Shown here one piece after another: positions 1-10,200 of a stretch of DNA of 64,000 bases (positions within the stretch are counted from its first letter, which is position 1; each line of letters starts with the position of its first letter). The stretch comes from Chitinophaga alhagiae. GTDB lineage: Bacteria > Bacteroidota > Bacteroidia > Chitinophagales > Chitinophagaceae. A model generated the notes under the pieces. The model ran no database searches and was not told the origin of the DNA. It saw nothing but the letters and a program-made list of their open reading frames with translations. Location of the stretch: positions 2,418,001-2,482,000 of the forward strand of contig NZ_QXMH01000001.1 in the NCBI RefSeq assembly GCF_003568665.1, read 5' to 3'. Position numbers and translations under genes: made by a program.

Positions 1-1049
1 ACACCACGCGCATGCCGGCGGAAGTACTGCGGAAGATCAGGAAGCTGGTGCAGCAAGGCGCTACCGTGGTGGGCCCACGGCCGGAGCAAGACCCCGGTCT
101 CAAAGATTACCCTGCATGCGATGCTGATGTGCAAAAACTGGCAGCGGAAATATGGGGTAATTGTGATGGCGTGCAGGTTAAACGACACACTTTCGGCAAG
201 GGAAGAATATACTGGAACACGCCGCTACGGGACATCCTGCAACAAGATGGCGCCGGGCCTGATTTTGAACACAGCGGCGTCAATGCGTACATAGATTTTA
301 TTCACCGCACTACCCCGGAGGCGGAAATTTATTTTGTGGCCAACCGCCATAACCGGTTGGAGAAAATAAACTGCCAATTCAGGATCACCGGCCGCCGGCC
401 GGAAATATGGGACCCTGTATCTGGCAATATGTACCCCGCGGCGTATTCCGCTTCGGGTAACCAGGTAACGCTGGCTATGGAATTTGCGCCCTTTCAATCG
501 TTCTTCGTCATCTTCCCCCAACAGGCGCCTCAGAAGCCTGCGCAGCCGGTAAATTTCCCGGAGCTGACCAGGCTGATGGATATAGAGGGCGGCTGGAAGG
601 TGAAGTTCGATACGGCCTGGGGAGGCCCTGCGGAAGCGGATTTCCCAACGCTGCAAGATTGGACGCAACGGCCGGAAGAAGGCATCAGGTATTACTCCGG
701 TACGGCTACGTACGTGAAACAGTTTACGTTCAGCGGTACCGTGCAGCGCGGCAAAAAACTGTTCCTTGACCTGGGCGTGGTGAAGAACATTGCCGAAGTA
801 CGGTTGAATGGCCAGCCGCTGGGTATTGTATGGACGGCGCCCTGGCGGGTAGACATCACTTCTGCCCTCCGGCCCGGCAACAACCTGTTGGAAATAGCAG
901 TAGTGAACCTCTGGCCCAACCGCCTCATCAGGGATGCCGGCCTGCCGCCGGAGCAGCGCCTCACCAACACCAACATTGCGTTTAAAAGTGACGCGCCCCT
1001 GCTGCCTTCCGGCCTGCTCGGGCCCGTTACCTTCATGGGCTTGAAATGA
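1..1049 (+). CDS. GH106-like alpha-L-rhamnosidase, C-terminal part (5' end outside window)
   Basis: This is the C-terminal part of a large glycoside hydrolase. The reading frame (starting at base 3) is open to the window edge, so the ATG at 12 is internal. It aligns along its length with the C-terminal third of the GH106-type gene at 12630-15602, sharing IYFVANR, FAPFQSFFV, VWTAPW, NLWPNRLI and LLPSGL.GPVTF. The last 150 residues look like the GH2-type sugar-binding jelly roll found in this family (LDLG.VK...VRLNGQ.LG..WTAPW..DIT). GH106 enzymes remove alpha-L-rhamnose from rhamnogalacturonan. The gene converges on the minus-strand locus downstream. The catalytic region is not in the window, so activity is inferred only from the paralogue. 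Confidence 0.8.
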   Translation, partial: TTRMPAEVLRKIRKLVQQGATVVGPRPEQDPGLKDYPACDADVQKLAAEIWGNCDGVQVKRHTFGKGRIYWNTPLRDILQQDGAGPDFEHSGVNAYIDFIHRTTPEAEIYFVANRHNRLEKINCQFRITGRRPEIWDPVSGNMYPAAYSASGNQVTLAMEFAPFQSFFVIFPQQAPQKPAQPVNFPELTRLMDIEGGWKVKFDTAWGGPAEADFPTLQDWTQRPEEGIRYYSGTATYVKQFTFSGTVQRGKKLFLDLGVVKNIAEVRLNGQPLGIVWTAPWRVDITSALRPGNNLLEIAVVNLWPNRLIRDAGLPPEQRLTNTNIAFKSDAPLLPSGLLGPVTFMGLK

Positions 1050-1135
1050 GACCTGCCATATTGAAAAGAGCGCTGGCTGTGAGCATATCTTCCGCCGGTT
1101 GCAAGCGCCGCCCTCCGGCCAGCCAAACCCGGTAA
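1046..1135 (+). pseudogene. Possible remnant of a small lipoprotein gene
   Basis: An ATG overlaps the TGA of the preceding gene as ATGA and opens a 29-codon frame with a basic start, a short hydrophobic stretch and a lipobox-like end (SSAGC). It stops at 1133-1135. A neighbouring frame continues with a proline-rich sequence to about 1215, so the gene may be frameshifted. It could equally be chance; no homology is recognised. Confidence 0.2.
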
Positions 1136-1218
1136 CGCCGCCGCCAGATATGGAAACGGAACTGAACAGGCCTGGCCCGCCGCCGGGAGACTCTACGGTT
1201 GCGGTGATACCGGTATTT

Positions 1219-2700
1219 TTATGGCTTTACCGGCTGTCCGTTGATGTTGACGCCGGTTGACCTGCTGGCATGGTAGATATCTTTTTTCTCCGGTTCTTTT
1301 ACCGTAATACCCGTCATTTTACTGGTGTGTACATTGTCTATCACCAGCGCGGGCCTGAAGTCTTTTTTTGCGCAGGTCAGCGTAAGCCCGTCTACCTGTA
1401 TGTTTTTTGCATGGCGGATAAAGAAGCCCCAGGCCGGCAATTCCCTGAACATAGAAAACTCGGGGTACGCGGTGGCCCGGTCAGGTATCCGGCTAATGGT
1501 GTCAAGCGCTACTTTGGCCAACAGCGGGTTGCCGCCGCCAGGGTAGCTGATGGTGATGTTTTTGAGCGTAACGTTGGAGATGAGAGCGTCCGGCATGCCC
1601 ACTATGGCCGCCGGTGAAATATTGCGGGGCATGTCTTCTATGGGGCCTTCGTATTCATAGCCCGCATCCGGCTTGGTGGCCGGTATTTCCGCATAAAGAT
1701 TGGCGATGCGGATATTTTCCAGCCGTGCTTTTTTACCGGCCACCCGTTCACCAATGCGGAGGAATATAGCGTTGCCGGTGTTGTAGGCCTGCAGGCCGTC
1801 TACCTCCATATCTTCCAGGTAACCGCCGTCTACCGCCAGCAAAGCAATGGCGGAGCGGTAAGTATCGAACACCCTGATGTTCCGTATCCTGATATTGCCG
1901 AACCCACCGAGAGAAGCGGTGCCGAATTTGATGCCGTTTGCGCTGGAGCGTACGGTACAATTCTCGATCAGCACGTTTTTGCAGGCCTTTGCCGCATCGT
2001 GAGATTTGAGGCAGATGCCGTCATCATCAGCATCTATGTAAGAGTTGGTGATCTTTACGTCTTCGCAGTCTACAATATCAATTCCATCGTTATTCCAGTA
2101 GGCCTTGCTGTCTACCGTAATACTGTCCAGGTGCACGGTTTTGCACTGGTCATATGTCTGTACCCAGCTGGAAGAGTTTTTCAGGGTTACGCCGCGTACC
2201 AGCACGTTGCTGCAGCCGCGGAAGTTGATGAGCATGGGCCTGCTTTCGGCCTCGGGCCTGTCATAACGGAAGCCGTCTTTTATCAGCCCTTTATGGATCA
2301 TGTCTACAATATTACGCGCTATGTAACGCCCCCGTCCGTCAATGAAACCCTGGCCGGTAATGGCGATGTTTTCCTGGTCATATGCAAAAATGAGGGCGGT
2401 GAATATTTTCCGGTCATAGTCCCAGGGGTTCAGCGAGCCAATGAGGCCTGCGCCCTCCTGCAATTGTATGCTTACGTTAGACTTCAGATGAATAGAACCG
2501 GTGAGGTACCGGCCTACATGAAACACCAGCCTGCCGCCGCCGTTATTGTGGATGTAGTCTATGGCGTACTGGATGGAGCGGGTGTTGAGGGTAACGCCAT
2601 CTGAAAAAATACCGAACAGCGAAGCGGGATAATCTTTCGCCTGGAGTTTTGAAAAAGGTAACAGAAAAGCTAATACGATCAGTAATCTCTTGATATGCAT
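1219..2700 (-). CDS. GH28 family polygalacturonase-like glycosidase
   Basis: Predicted secreted right-handed beta-helix enzyme of family GH28, which hydrolyses galacturonic-acid-containing pectin backbones (polygalacturonan or rhamnogalacturonan). A Sec signal peptide covers residues 1-21 (ending KLQA). The GH28 acidic motifs are visible: NNDGID at 203-208 and DADDDGICLKS from 223, which supply the three catalytic aspartates. The usual GHG motif is replaced by SSANG near 252, a change seen in divergent bacterial members. It starts only 10 nt downstream of the GH106-like gene and is the last gene of the locus operon. The exact substrate cannot be read from the sequence; the rhamnosidase neighbours favour rhamnogalacturonan. 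Confidence 0.88.
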   Translation of the reverse strand: MHIKRLLIVLAFLLPFSKLQAKDYPASLFGIFSDGVTLNTRSIQYAIDYIHNNGGGRLVFHVGRYLTGSIHLKSNVSIQLQEGAGLIGSLNPWDYDRKIFTALIFAYDQENIAITGQGFIDGRGRYIARNIVDMIHKGLIKDGFRYDRPEAESRPMLINFRGCSNVLVRGVTLKNSSSWVQTYDQCKTVHLDSITVDSKAYWNNDGIDIVDCEDVKITNSYIDADDDGICLKSHDAAKACKNVLIENCTVRSSANGIKFGTASLGGFGNIRIRNIRVFDTYRSAIALLAVDGGYLEDMEVDGLQAYNTGNAIFLRIGERVAGKKARLENIRIANLYAEIPATKPDAGYEYEGPIEDMPRNISPAAIVGMPDALISNVTLKNITISYPGGGNPLLAKVALDTISRIPDRATAYPEFSMFRELPAWGFFIRHAKNIQVDGLTLTCAKKDFRPALVIDNVHTSKMTGITVKEPEKKDIYHASRSTGVNINGQPVKP

Positions 2701-2710
2701 ACGGCTGTTT

Positions 2711-5590
2711 TTAGATTCTTACATAAGGTGTATTCCCCTCTTCCGGGGCTACTTTTACCGGCCCTATGAGGCCCATGGATTGTATGGGCTGGTTCTTCCG
2801 GGCCTCGTTGGTCCAGTATTGGGCAACGCGGTTATCTTTGAGTGTTTTCATGTAGTTGCCCATGTTGGTGGTGATCTTTACCTCCAGGGCATTGGCGCCT
2901 GTTTTCAGATGTCCGCCCACGTAATAGAGGCGCCGGCCGTACCATTGCACCCCGCAGGATTGGCCGTTCACGAACACTTCTGAAATGCCGTGCGCCTTGC
3001 CCAGGTCCAGCCAGGCCATTCCCTGCTTATCTGTTACCTGCAAGGTGTGGCGGTACAGGATGGTGCCGGTGAAATGCCGGAAGGGCTCCATTTCTGCCAG
3101 GTCTTTCAGGGCTGCCATTTCTATTTCGTTGACGGCCCCGGTGAGATGCCTGAACTCCACTTTCCATGGCCCCGTCAGTGGTTCGCCGCCGCCGTTCAGT
3201 TGCAGCGGTTTGAGCGCCGGGCCTTTCCTGGTTTTGTCAAATACCAGCAACCGGGAGTCTGCCGGCCCCAGGTCAAGCCGGATGAAACCGGCGTAAGAGG
3301 GAATGTGATGCCTCTCCCCGTTATCGGGGTTCCATAGCCAGGCCTGCTTGTTGCGGCTTATGGCTTCGGAGATGTGGATGTCTATGGTATAGGCTTCGTC
3401 CATATGAGAATTGGTGAAAAATAATATTTCCGCATCATTTGCCTGGTAACGCACCTGCGTTATAAAAGGATGCGGGGCCTGGATATTCACGTACGGCGTG
3501 ATGTGATATTGTTCCTGCACATCCCTGTACCACTTGATAAAATCCTTTTCCGGCTTTTTAAGCAGGATGAAGCGGTCTGCATACGTTTTCATTTTGGCTA
3601 CCAGCGCCTGCACCTGTGCATCGCGCTGCGCGTGATCTTGCCAGCCGGTAGCTTTTTCAGGGCAGGCCTCTATGCAAAACACGCGGCCGCCGGCCTGTAT
3701 GAAATCATGCAGTTTCTGCAGGGTAGCGGGGGCCATGCTGCGCACCTCGATCATAAATATAGTGTGATATTTCCGGGGGCCATAATGCATATGGCCATTT
3801 TTCATAACGGCGTCCTGTATCACCCGCTCAGACACATAGTCACAGCCGCTCCCGTTTTTATGAATGGCTTCCCATACCAGCGTCTGGTAGGGCGGGTGGA
3901 TGATGTGGGGGAACGGCTCGTTCTGTGCGCTGTAAATGCTCCACATATCCGCTGTGGGCGGTAATACGGCAATATCCGCAAACATCTCGCCCTGCTGCAG
4001 CAGGGCTGACAGCCGCGCCTTGTAGTCTGTAAAATGGCGGAAGTAGGGCCACCAGGGATTTCTTTCATTATAAAACCCGCCATACCTGATCCAGCCGGGA
4101 AAAGGCGCATCTGGCGGCGAGTAGTTGAACCCGTGGAAGATGGGGTGCGTAACGCCGGAAATGGTGCTCTGGTCACCGGCTATTTTCAATATTTCAAGAG
4201 AATCGTTAAAGACCATATCGGTGTTGGTCAGCTCCTCGGCACTGATGTATTTTTTACCTTTCAGGTGGGCGGCGGAGGATACATATTTGTTGATCATGGT
4301 ATATGCCCTGCCCATGCGCGGGTCATCTTCCGGCATTTTTGTGCCGATGCCGTATTTCAGCCATGTTTCGCATTCCGGCAGGTCAAACGCAAAGCTGCCT
4401 TCCAGTAAAAAATATCCGCGGCCATAAGCCTGCACGCGGGATTTTACATTGTTTTTCCTGCACCAGTCCGCAAAGGGCTGTATAAACCTTTCTTCCAGCA
4501 GCTCGGCCTTGGTCAGTTCAAAATCATACCGCATCCGTTCGGCCATGTCTTTTAGTTCAGGGTTAAGGGCAACACCGTACGTATAGTCGTAGGTGTTACC
4601 CATGGATGATATCTTCAGCAGCACAAATGGCAGGTAGGGAAACAGGTTGTACCCCCGTCTTTTTTTGAACTCTTCCATCATGTCGCTGCACCAGTTGGCG
4701 CCTTCCAGCTCCATGCTGTCTGTAAAAAACGCCCGCACATAGCTGGAAAGCGGCCCTATCCGTTGCTGGATGGTGTCTGTCATGTGGTTGAGGTACTTGT
4801 TTACCGCCTCTTTGTTATAGTGATTGAGCACCGGGCCGTTTGCGCCGGGCGCTCCGTTGATCACTTCCATAAAGCCGTGTATCTTCACCAGCCCGTACAG
4901 GGCATATTTACCTTTCGGGATATGGATATAAAGATGATCGTGCTGCACCTGTGCCGTAACGTCCTGCACATCTTCCAGGTTACCAAGCGGGTCCGGCACC
5001 AGCATTACCTTTATCATTTCCATGGTACGGCCGGAAAAGGGCGAAGTGATGGCCGGGTCTGCTTCCCTGAACAGGTCGAACATGGAGGTTTCATATTCCA
5101 GCGGGCCCTCCAGCTTTTTAACCGCTATTACCACTACCTGCGAGCGTTCTTCATCTTTCAGGTATTCCGCGCCGAAGGGCCAGCCGGAGCCAACTATCAG
5201 GTCGGCCGTCATGCCGAGAGACCGCGCTTCTTTCAGGGCGGCCAGCAGCAGGTCGTTCCACTGGTCGCTGAGCCATATTACAGCTGCTTTGCCCATATCA
5301 TCTGTTCTGGCGGGGAATTTTATCGGGTTGATCTCCACGCCGCCGATGCCGTTCTCTTTCAATACGCGCAGCTCCCTGATCAGCTCGTCTTTTTCTATTT
5401 TATCGCCGTTCCACCACCAGCGCACAAAGGGGCGGTACACCGGCAGCGGGTCTTTGAACAATCCGTACAGGTCTTTGGCGGCGTTAACGGCGCGGTTTAC
5501 TGCGCCGCGCGCTATGCCGGGCAGCGTATGTAAAAAGGTATAGCCTGTTGTCAGAAGGGTACCCCTTAACAGAAAATCTCTTCTTTTCAT
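2711..5590 (-). CDS. GH106-like glycoside hydrolase, Tat-like signal
   Basis: A 959-residue secreted enzyme of the GH106-like group (alpha-L-rhamnosidase relatives). The N-terminus, MKRRDFLLRGTLL, has the twin-arginine pattern common in Bacteroidota glycosidases. The family opening motif is FVRWWWNGD near residue 57, followed by an N-terminal TIM-barrel region (GIGGVEINP). The C-terminal 150 residues form a GH2-like sugar-binding domain (WLDLGKAHGISEVFVNG, GLIGPVKV). It is clearly more divergent than the 12630 enzyme, so a different linkage specificity is likely. It sits between SusD (15 nt gap) and GH28 (10 nt gap), which implies co-transcription. Family assignment is firm at the clan level, less so for the precise family. 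Confidence 0.8.
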   Translation of the reverse strand: MKRRDFLLRGTLLTTGYTFLHTLPGIARGAVNRAVNAAKDLYGLFKDPLPVYRPFVRWWWNGDKIEKDELIRELRVLKENGIGGVEINPIKFPARTDDMGKAAVIWLSDQWNDLLLAALKEARSLGMTADLIVGSGWPFGAEYLKDEERSQVVVIAVKKLEGPLEYETSMFDLFREADPAITSPFSGRTMEMIKVMLVPDPLGNLEDVQDVTAQVQHDHLYIHIPKGKYALYGLVKIHGFMEVINGAPGANGPVLNHYNKEAVNKYLNHMTDTIQQRIGPLSSYVRAFFTDSMELEGANWCSDMMEEFKKRRGYNLFPYLPFVLLKISSMGNTYDYTYGVALNPELKDMAERMRYDFELTKAELLEERFIQPFADWCRKNNVKSRVQAYGRGYFLLEGSFAFDLPECETWLKYGIGTKMPEDDPRMGRAYTMINKYVSSAAHLKGKKYISAEELTNTDMVFNDSLEILKIAGDQSTISGVTHPIFHGFNYSPPDAPFPGWIRYGGFYNERNPWWPYFRHFTDYKARLSALLQQGEMFADIAVLPPTADMWSIYSAQNEPFPHIIHPPYQTLVWEAIHKNGSGCDYVSERVIQDAVMKNGHMHYGPRKYHTIFMIEVRSMAPATLQKLHDFIQAGGRVFCIEACPEKATGWQDHAQRDAQVQALVAKMKTYADRFILLKKPEKDFIKWYRDVQEQYHITPYVNIQAPHPFITQVRYQANDAEILFFTNSHMDEAYTIDIHISEAISRNKQAWLWNPDNGERHHIPSYAGFIRLDLGPADSRLLVFDKTRKGPALKPLQLNGGGEPLTGPWKVEFRHLTGAVNEIEMAALKDLAEMEPFRHFTGTILYRHTLQVTDKQGMAWLDLGKAHGISEVFVNGQSCGVQWYGRRLYYVGGHLKTGANALEVKITTNMGNYMKTLKDNRVAQYWTNEARKNQPIQSMGLIGPVKVAPEEGNTPYVRI

Positions 5591-5605
5591 CTGATTACGT
5601 TATTC

Positions 5606-7189
5606 CTAATAACCATTATTCTGTACCAGTTGTTTATTGTACTGCATTTCCCGGAAGGGGATGGCGTATACCAGCCGGTTGTTGTTGACATTATAAGAAG
5701 ACGGGTGCAGGTAGCCGTAATGTGCTTTCATGTAGGCGCCGTAGGCCGTGATGACGGGTATGGCCTGCTCTGTACGTACAAGGTCAAGCCAGCGGTGGTT
5801 CTCAAAAGCCAGCTCTATTCTCCTTTCGTGCGCAATGATGGCCCTGAGCTGCGCCTGGTCCGTGGTGGTTACGGCAGGCAGCCCGGCCCTGGCCCTTACG
5901 CGGTTCAGGTGAGGCAGTGCTTCCGCGGCGGCGCCGCCTTCATTGAGGCATTCTGCCAGCATCAGCAACACGTCTGCATACCTGAACACGGGCCAGTTGT
6001 CTCCGGTGTTGTTCACGGTAGTGTAGGGCGGATGCAGGTATTTCCTGATAAACCTTTTGGCAACCTTGCCCGCGGGCGGCCCAGGGTAGTTCACCACGCT
6101 CACTATTTTTTCCGGAACAAAGTCCGCGTTGGCATCCAGGCGGCCCTCGGCGATGGCCACGCTGGCGTCCATCCGTTTGTCGTTCAGCTCATAGGCCGCC
6201 ATCATATCGTCAGACGGCACGTTCCAGCCGCCATCGCTGTTGTTGTAAGAAATGTCCAGGATGGCCTTTGTATCCGGCGTTACCGGTATGAAACGGTAAA
6301 TGAGGTTGCCCTGCAGCCCTTCCGTGCCTTCCTTGTACTGGATCTCGAAAATAGATTCCCGGCTGTTCTCGTTGGCGGGAGTGAATATGGAGGCATAATC
6401 TGGCAGCAGGTCATAACCCATTTGCGTAACGCTTTGCAGCAGGGGCACGGCATCTGCAAATCGTTTACGCGTGATGTATACGAGGGCCAGTTCTGTGGCC
6501 GCCATGCCTTTGGTGACGTGGCCGGATTGCGGGAAACCGGCGGGCGGCCCCAGCAATGCCAGCGCATCTGTAAAATCCTGGATGATCTGTGCATAGACGG
6601 TGTCTGCACCCGTACGCGGGAGGAATGCGTCTGACACGGCCTTTACTTCATGCAGGTGGAGCGGCACAGCGCCATAGTGGCGCACCAGGTCGAAATAATA
6701 ATGTGCGCGGAGCGCTTTTGCTTCGCCTGTTATCATTTTCCGGTCTGCTTCGTCCATCTGGAAGCTGATGGCCGCTATCCTGTCCAGTATCACATTGGTG
6801 CGCGAAATACCTACATAGGCCGCCTGGTAGCGGCTGGCCACTACGCCGTTGGTAGCTTCGTCCATAAAATCCGCCAGTTGCTCATACCCGGCGCCGCCAC
6901 GGTCTTTGGCGTTATAATCATAATGTGTATTATCTGAACGCATTTCGTCCATAAAAAAGGCGATGTTGTTGATGCCTGAACCGGCTTCGTAGGTGCCGCG
7001 GGTGGGGTTGATGGCGCCTCGCAACGGAACATAAGCACCGGTCAGCGCCTGCTTGAAATCGTCTGTTGAAATGAAGAAATTGCCTTCGTTCAACTGTCCC
7101 TCCGGGTATTCATTCAGGAAATTATTTTTACAGGCAGTTACCAGCAGTGTAGCCGCCAGCAGTATTGCCATCCATCTGTTCTGTTTCAT
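5606..7189 (-). CDS. SusD/RagB-family outer-membrane glycan-binding lipoprotein
   Basis: Surface lipoprotein that caps the SusC transporter and binds the oligosaccharide being imported. The start chosen (MKQNRWMAILL) gives a compact lipoprotein signal with lipobox LVTAC; an ATG 33 nt further upstream (7222) would add 11 residues before it. SusD hallmarks are YPEGQLNEGNFF near the N-terminus, the tetratricopeptide-like RAHYYFDLVRHYGAVPL, the FENHRWLDLVRTE segment and the C-terminal IPFREMQYNKQLVQNNGY. Its length, about 527 residues, is normal. It follows SusC closely (stop at 7236) as in nearly all such pairs, and precedes two glycosidases. Confidence 0.96.
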   Translation of the reverse strand: MKQNRWMAILLAATLLVTACKNNFLNEYPEGQLNEGNFFISTDDFKQALTGAYVPLRGAINPTRGTYEAGSGINNIAFFMDEMRSDNTHYDYNAKDRGGAGYEQLADFMDEATNGVVASRYQAAYVGISRTNVILDRIAAISFQMDEADRKMITGEAKALRAHYYFDLVRHYGAVPLHLHEVKAVSDAFLPRTGADTVYAQIIQDFTDALALLGPPAGFPQSGHVTKGMAATELALVYITRKRFADAVPLLQSVTQMGYDLLPDYASIFTPANENSRESIFEIQYKEGTEGLQGNLIYRFIPVTPDTKAILDISYNNSDGGWNVPSDDMMAAYELNDKRMDASVAIAEGRLDANADFVPEKIVSVVNYPGPPAGKVAKRFIRKYLHPPYTTVNNTGDNWPVFRYADVLLMLAECLNEGGAAAEALPHLNRVRARAGLPAVTTTDQAQLRAIIAHERRIELAFENHRWLDLVRTEQAIPVITAYGAYMKAHYGYLHPSSYNVNNNRLVYAIPFREMQYNKQLVQNNGY

Positions 7190-7235
7190 TTGCAACTTGT
7201 TTATGTTGTGGTCAGAAGACATCGGAGATGCATTT

Positions 7236-10200
7236 TTAGAAATTGATATTGGCCCCTATCATGAACGTTCTGGGTATCGGGAAGGAGCCGTTGTCCAGGC
7301 CTGCGGTTATCTGCTGGTCCCGAGTATCATTCACCTCCGGGTTCTGGCCGGGGTATTTGGTGAATACAAAGGCCTGCTGCACGCTGGTGTAGAGCCGGGC
7401 GGACTGTACGTACTTCAGCCGCTTCAGGTCAAAAGTATAGCCCAGGGTAATGTTTTTGATGGTGAGGTAATCTCCGTCAAACACCCAGTTGCTGTTGCCC
7501 AGGCGGTATAGTTCCGTGGTGTTGGCCAGCGTTCGGGGCACGAGGCCGTTGCCCGGGTCTTCTGGAGACCGCCAGCGGTTGGCCATGTCTTTCGTTACGT
7601 TGAAAATACCGTCTATGTTCACCAGGTTCTGCATGTTGGTGTTCATGATCTTGTTACCTGCCTGGCCGGCCACAACAATGGAGCAATCGAAATTCTTGTA
7701 GCGCAGGTCGTTGGCCATGCCAAAAATGACGCGGGGGTTGGGATTGCCCAGGTATGTTCTGTCATCCGCATTGATCACGCCATTACCGTCTATGTCTTTC
7801 ATGCGGGTAGAGCCCACTGCGGAAGAAACGTGTTTGGGCTGGCGGTTAAATTCATCCTGTGTCATGTAAATGCCGTCAAATACATATCCCCACAGCTCGC
7901 CTATGCGCCTGTCTTGCGCAGTACGGTTAAAATCGCCGTAGGTGCCGGTGCCGCCGATGAAGCCGGGCGTTTGCAGTTCCGTTACCTTGTTATCGTTGAA
8001 GGCAACGTTGAAAGAGGTATTCCATTCCAGTTCTCCCGTGAGGTTGCGGGAGTTGATCTGCAGCTCGTGGCCCCACATGCGGAAGGTGCCTACGTTGTAA
8101 GCCACGTTTGCAAAACCGGAGGCCCATGGTACGCTCCACTGATAGAGCAGGTCTTCCGTTGTTTTGCGGTAGTAGTCGTAGCTGAAGGTGATCCTGTCTT
8201 TCAGCAGGCTCAGTTCCAGGCCGAGGTCCAGTTGCCTGGAGGTTTCCCAGGTGAGATCGTTATTGGCCATCTGGATAACCGACTGGCCGGGCGCGAGCGT
8301 GGAGCCGTTAAACACGTAGTTGGTAGCGTTCAGCAGCGCGGTCTGTGTATAGTTGCCGATGTTGTTGTTGCCGGTAAGGCCGTAACTGCCCCTTATTTTC
8401 AGGTGAGAGAGCGTGCCGGATTTGGGGAAGAATGGTTCCTCACTCACTATCCAGGCCGCGGAAGCGGAGGGGAAATAACCCCACTTCCGGTTACCGCCGA
8501 AGCGGGAAGAACCATCCCGCCGGATGTTGGCGGTCACGTAGTATTTATCGGCAAAGCCGTAGTTAAGCCTGCCGTACCAGGAGAGGAGCGACCATTGGTC
8601 GTTGTTGGTGCTGCCGGTAGTGGTGGCGGCGCCAGATATCCAGGGAATGCGGTCATTCGGAAAGTTGGCGCCGTTCACTACCCGGTTGTTCTGTTCATAT
8701 TTCTGGGCGCTGTAACCCGCCAGCAGATCGAAGTTGTGACTGCCGCCCAGCTTGAACTTGTACATCAGCATGTTTTCGCTCAACCAGGAAACAGCGTTGC
8801 TGGAAATAGCGCTGGCCGTGGCCGGTTGTGGCGGAGGGGCGCCAAAGCGCCCGGTGGTGGAAGGAGAGAAGCTGTTGAGATCTGCGTCTATCAGGTCTGT
8901 ATTGAAGGTGGTCCTGAAAGTGAGGCCGGGCAATAGTTCCAGCTCACCATAGATATTTGCCAGCAGGCGGAGCGTTTTCTGCTTGTGGTTCATGATCAGC
9001 AGCTGCTGGTAGAAGTTGGGCAGCTTGTACATGCCATAGGAGCTGGCGGATGTGGGCAAGGTACCGTCAGAATTAACCGCGGGGATCAGGGGCGAACTGA
9101 TGAGCGCCCCTGAAACCGCCTGCCGGTTGTTATCAAGCGTGGTGCTCCGTGTATTATTATCTTGCTGGTAAGTGGGCGCCAGGTTCAGGCCCAGCTTCAG
9201 TTTATCATTGGGCCGGAACTCGTTGTTGCTGCGCAGGGAGAAACGCTGCATGCCGGTATTGTACATCACGCCCTGCTGGTTGAAATAGGTGAGCGTGGTG
9301 CTGGACAGTACCTTTTCAGTTCCGGTAGAGATGTTCAGGGAATAATTGGAAATGGGGGCCGTTCTCAGCAAGGCATCGTACCAGTCTGTTCCTTCACCGT
9401 ACTGCAACGGGTTGGCGTAGTCTGCCGGTATTTCCGCCAGACCGGAGGAGGGGTCTTTCCAGTTTTCATATTTGATCTTGTCTTCATAAAAACCGCGCAT
9501 GAATCCGGCAAACTCCCGGGCGTTCATCATGTCTGGCCGGCCTCTTTGCGGAACGCTTTGCCAGCCGTAGTAGGTGTTGAAAGACATGGCAGTGCGCCCG
9601 GCCCGGGCCTGTTTAGTGGTAATGATCACTACGCCGTTAGCGGCGCGGGAGCCATACAGTGCTGTGGCAGACGCGTCTTTCAATACGCTGTAACTTTCAA
9701 TTTCATCCGGGTTGATCACGTTGATGTTATCTCCGGCTATAGGTTGGCCGTCTATCACTATCAATGGCTGGTTGCCGGAGCGGAGGGAAGAAGCGCCTCT
9801 GATCCGGAAGGTCATGCCCTGGCCCGGACGGCCTGATACCTGGCTCACCTGCAAGCCGGCCACGCGGCCCTGCAGTTTCTGGCCAAATTCCGCGGCGGGA
9901 ATGTCCTGCACGTCTTTTGTGCTGACCTTTGTAACCGAACCGGTAATGCTCCGCTGGCTTTGCGCGCCGTAGCTCACCACTACTACCTGCTCCAGGTTGG
10001 CGCCTACTTCCTCCAGTACCACGGGAATATCTGTGCGCCCGTTCACCGGCTCTTCTTTTGTGCCATACCCCAGGAAACTGAATACCAGTACGGCGTTGTT
10101 GTCAGGTACGTTGATGGTGTACCGCCCGCTGACGTCTGTGGTGGTACCACGGCCGGGAACGCCTTTTACCTGCACCGTTACGCCGGGCAGTGCCTCACCG

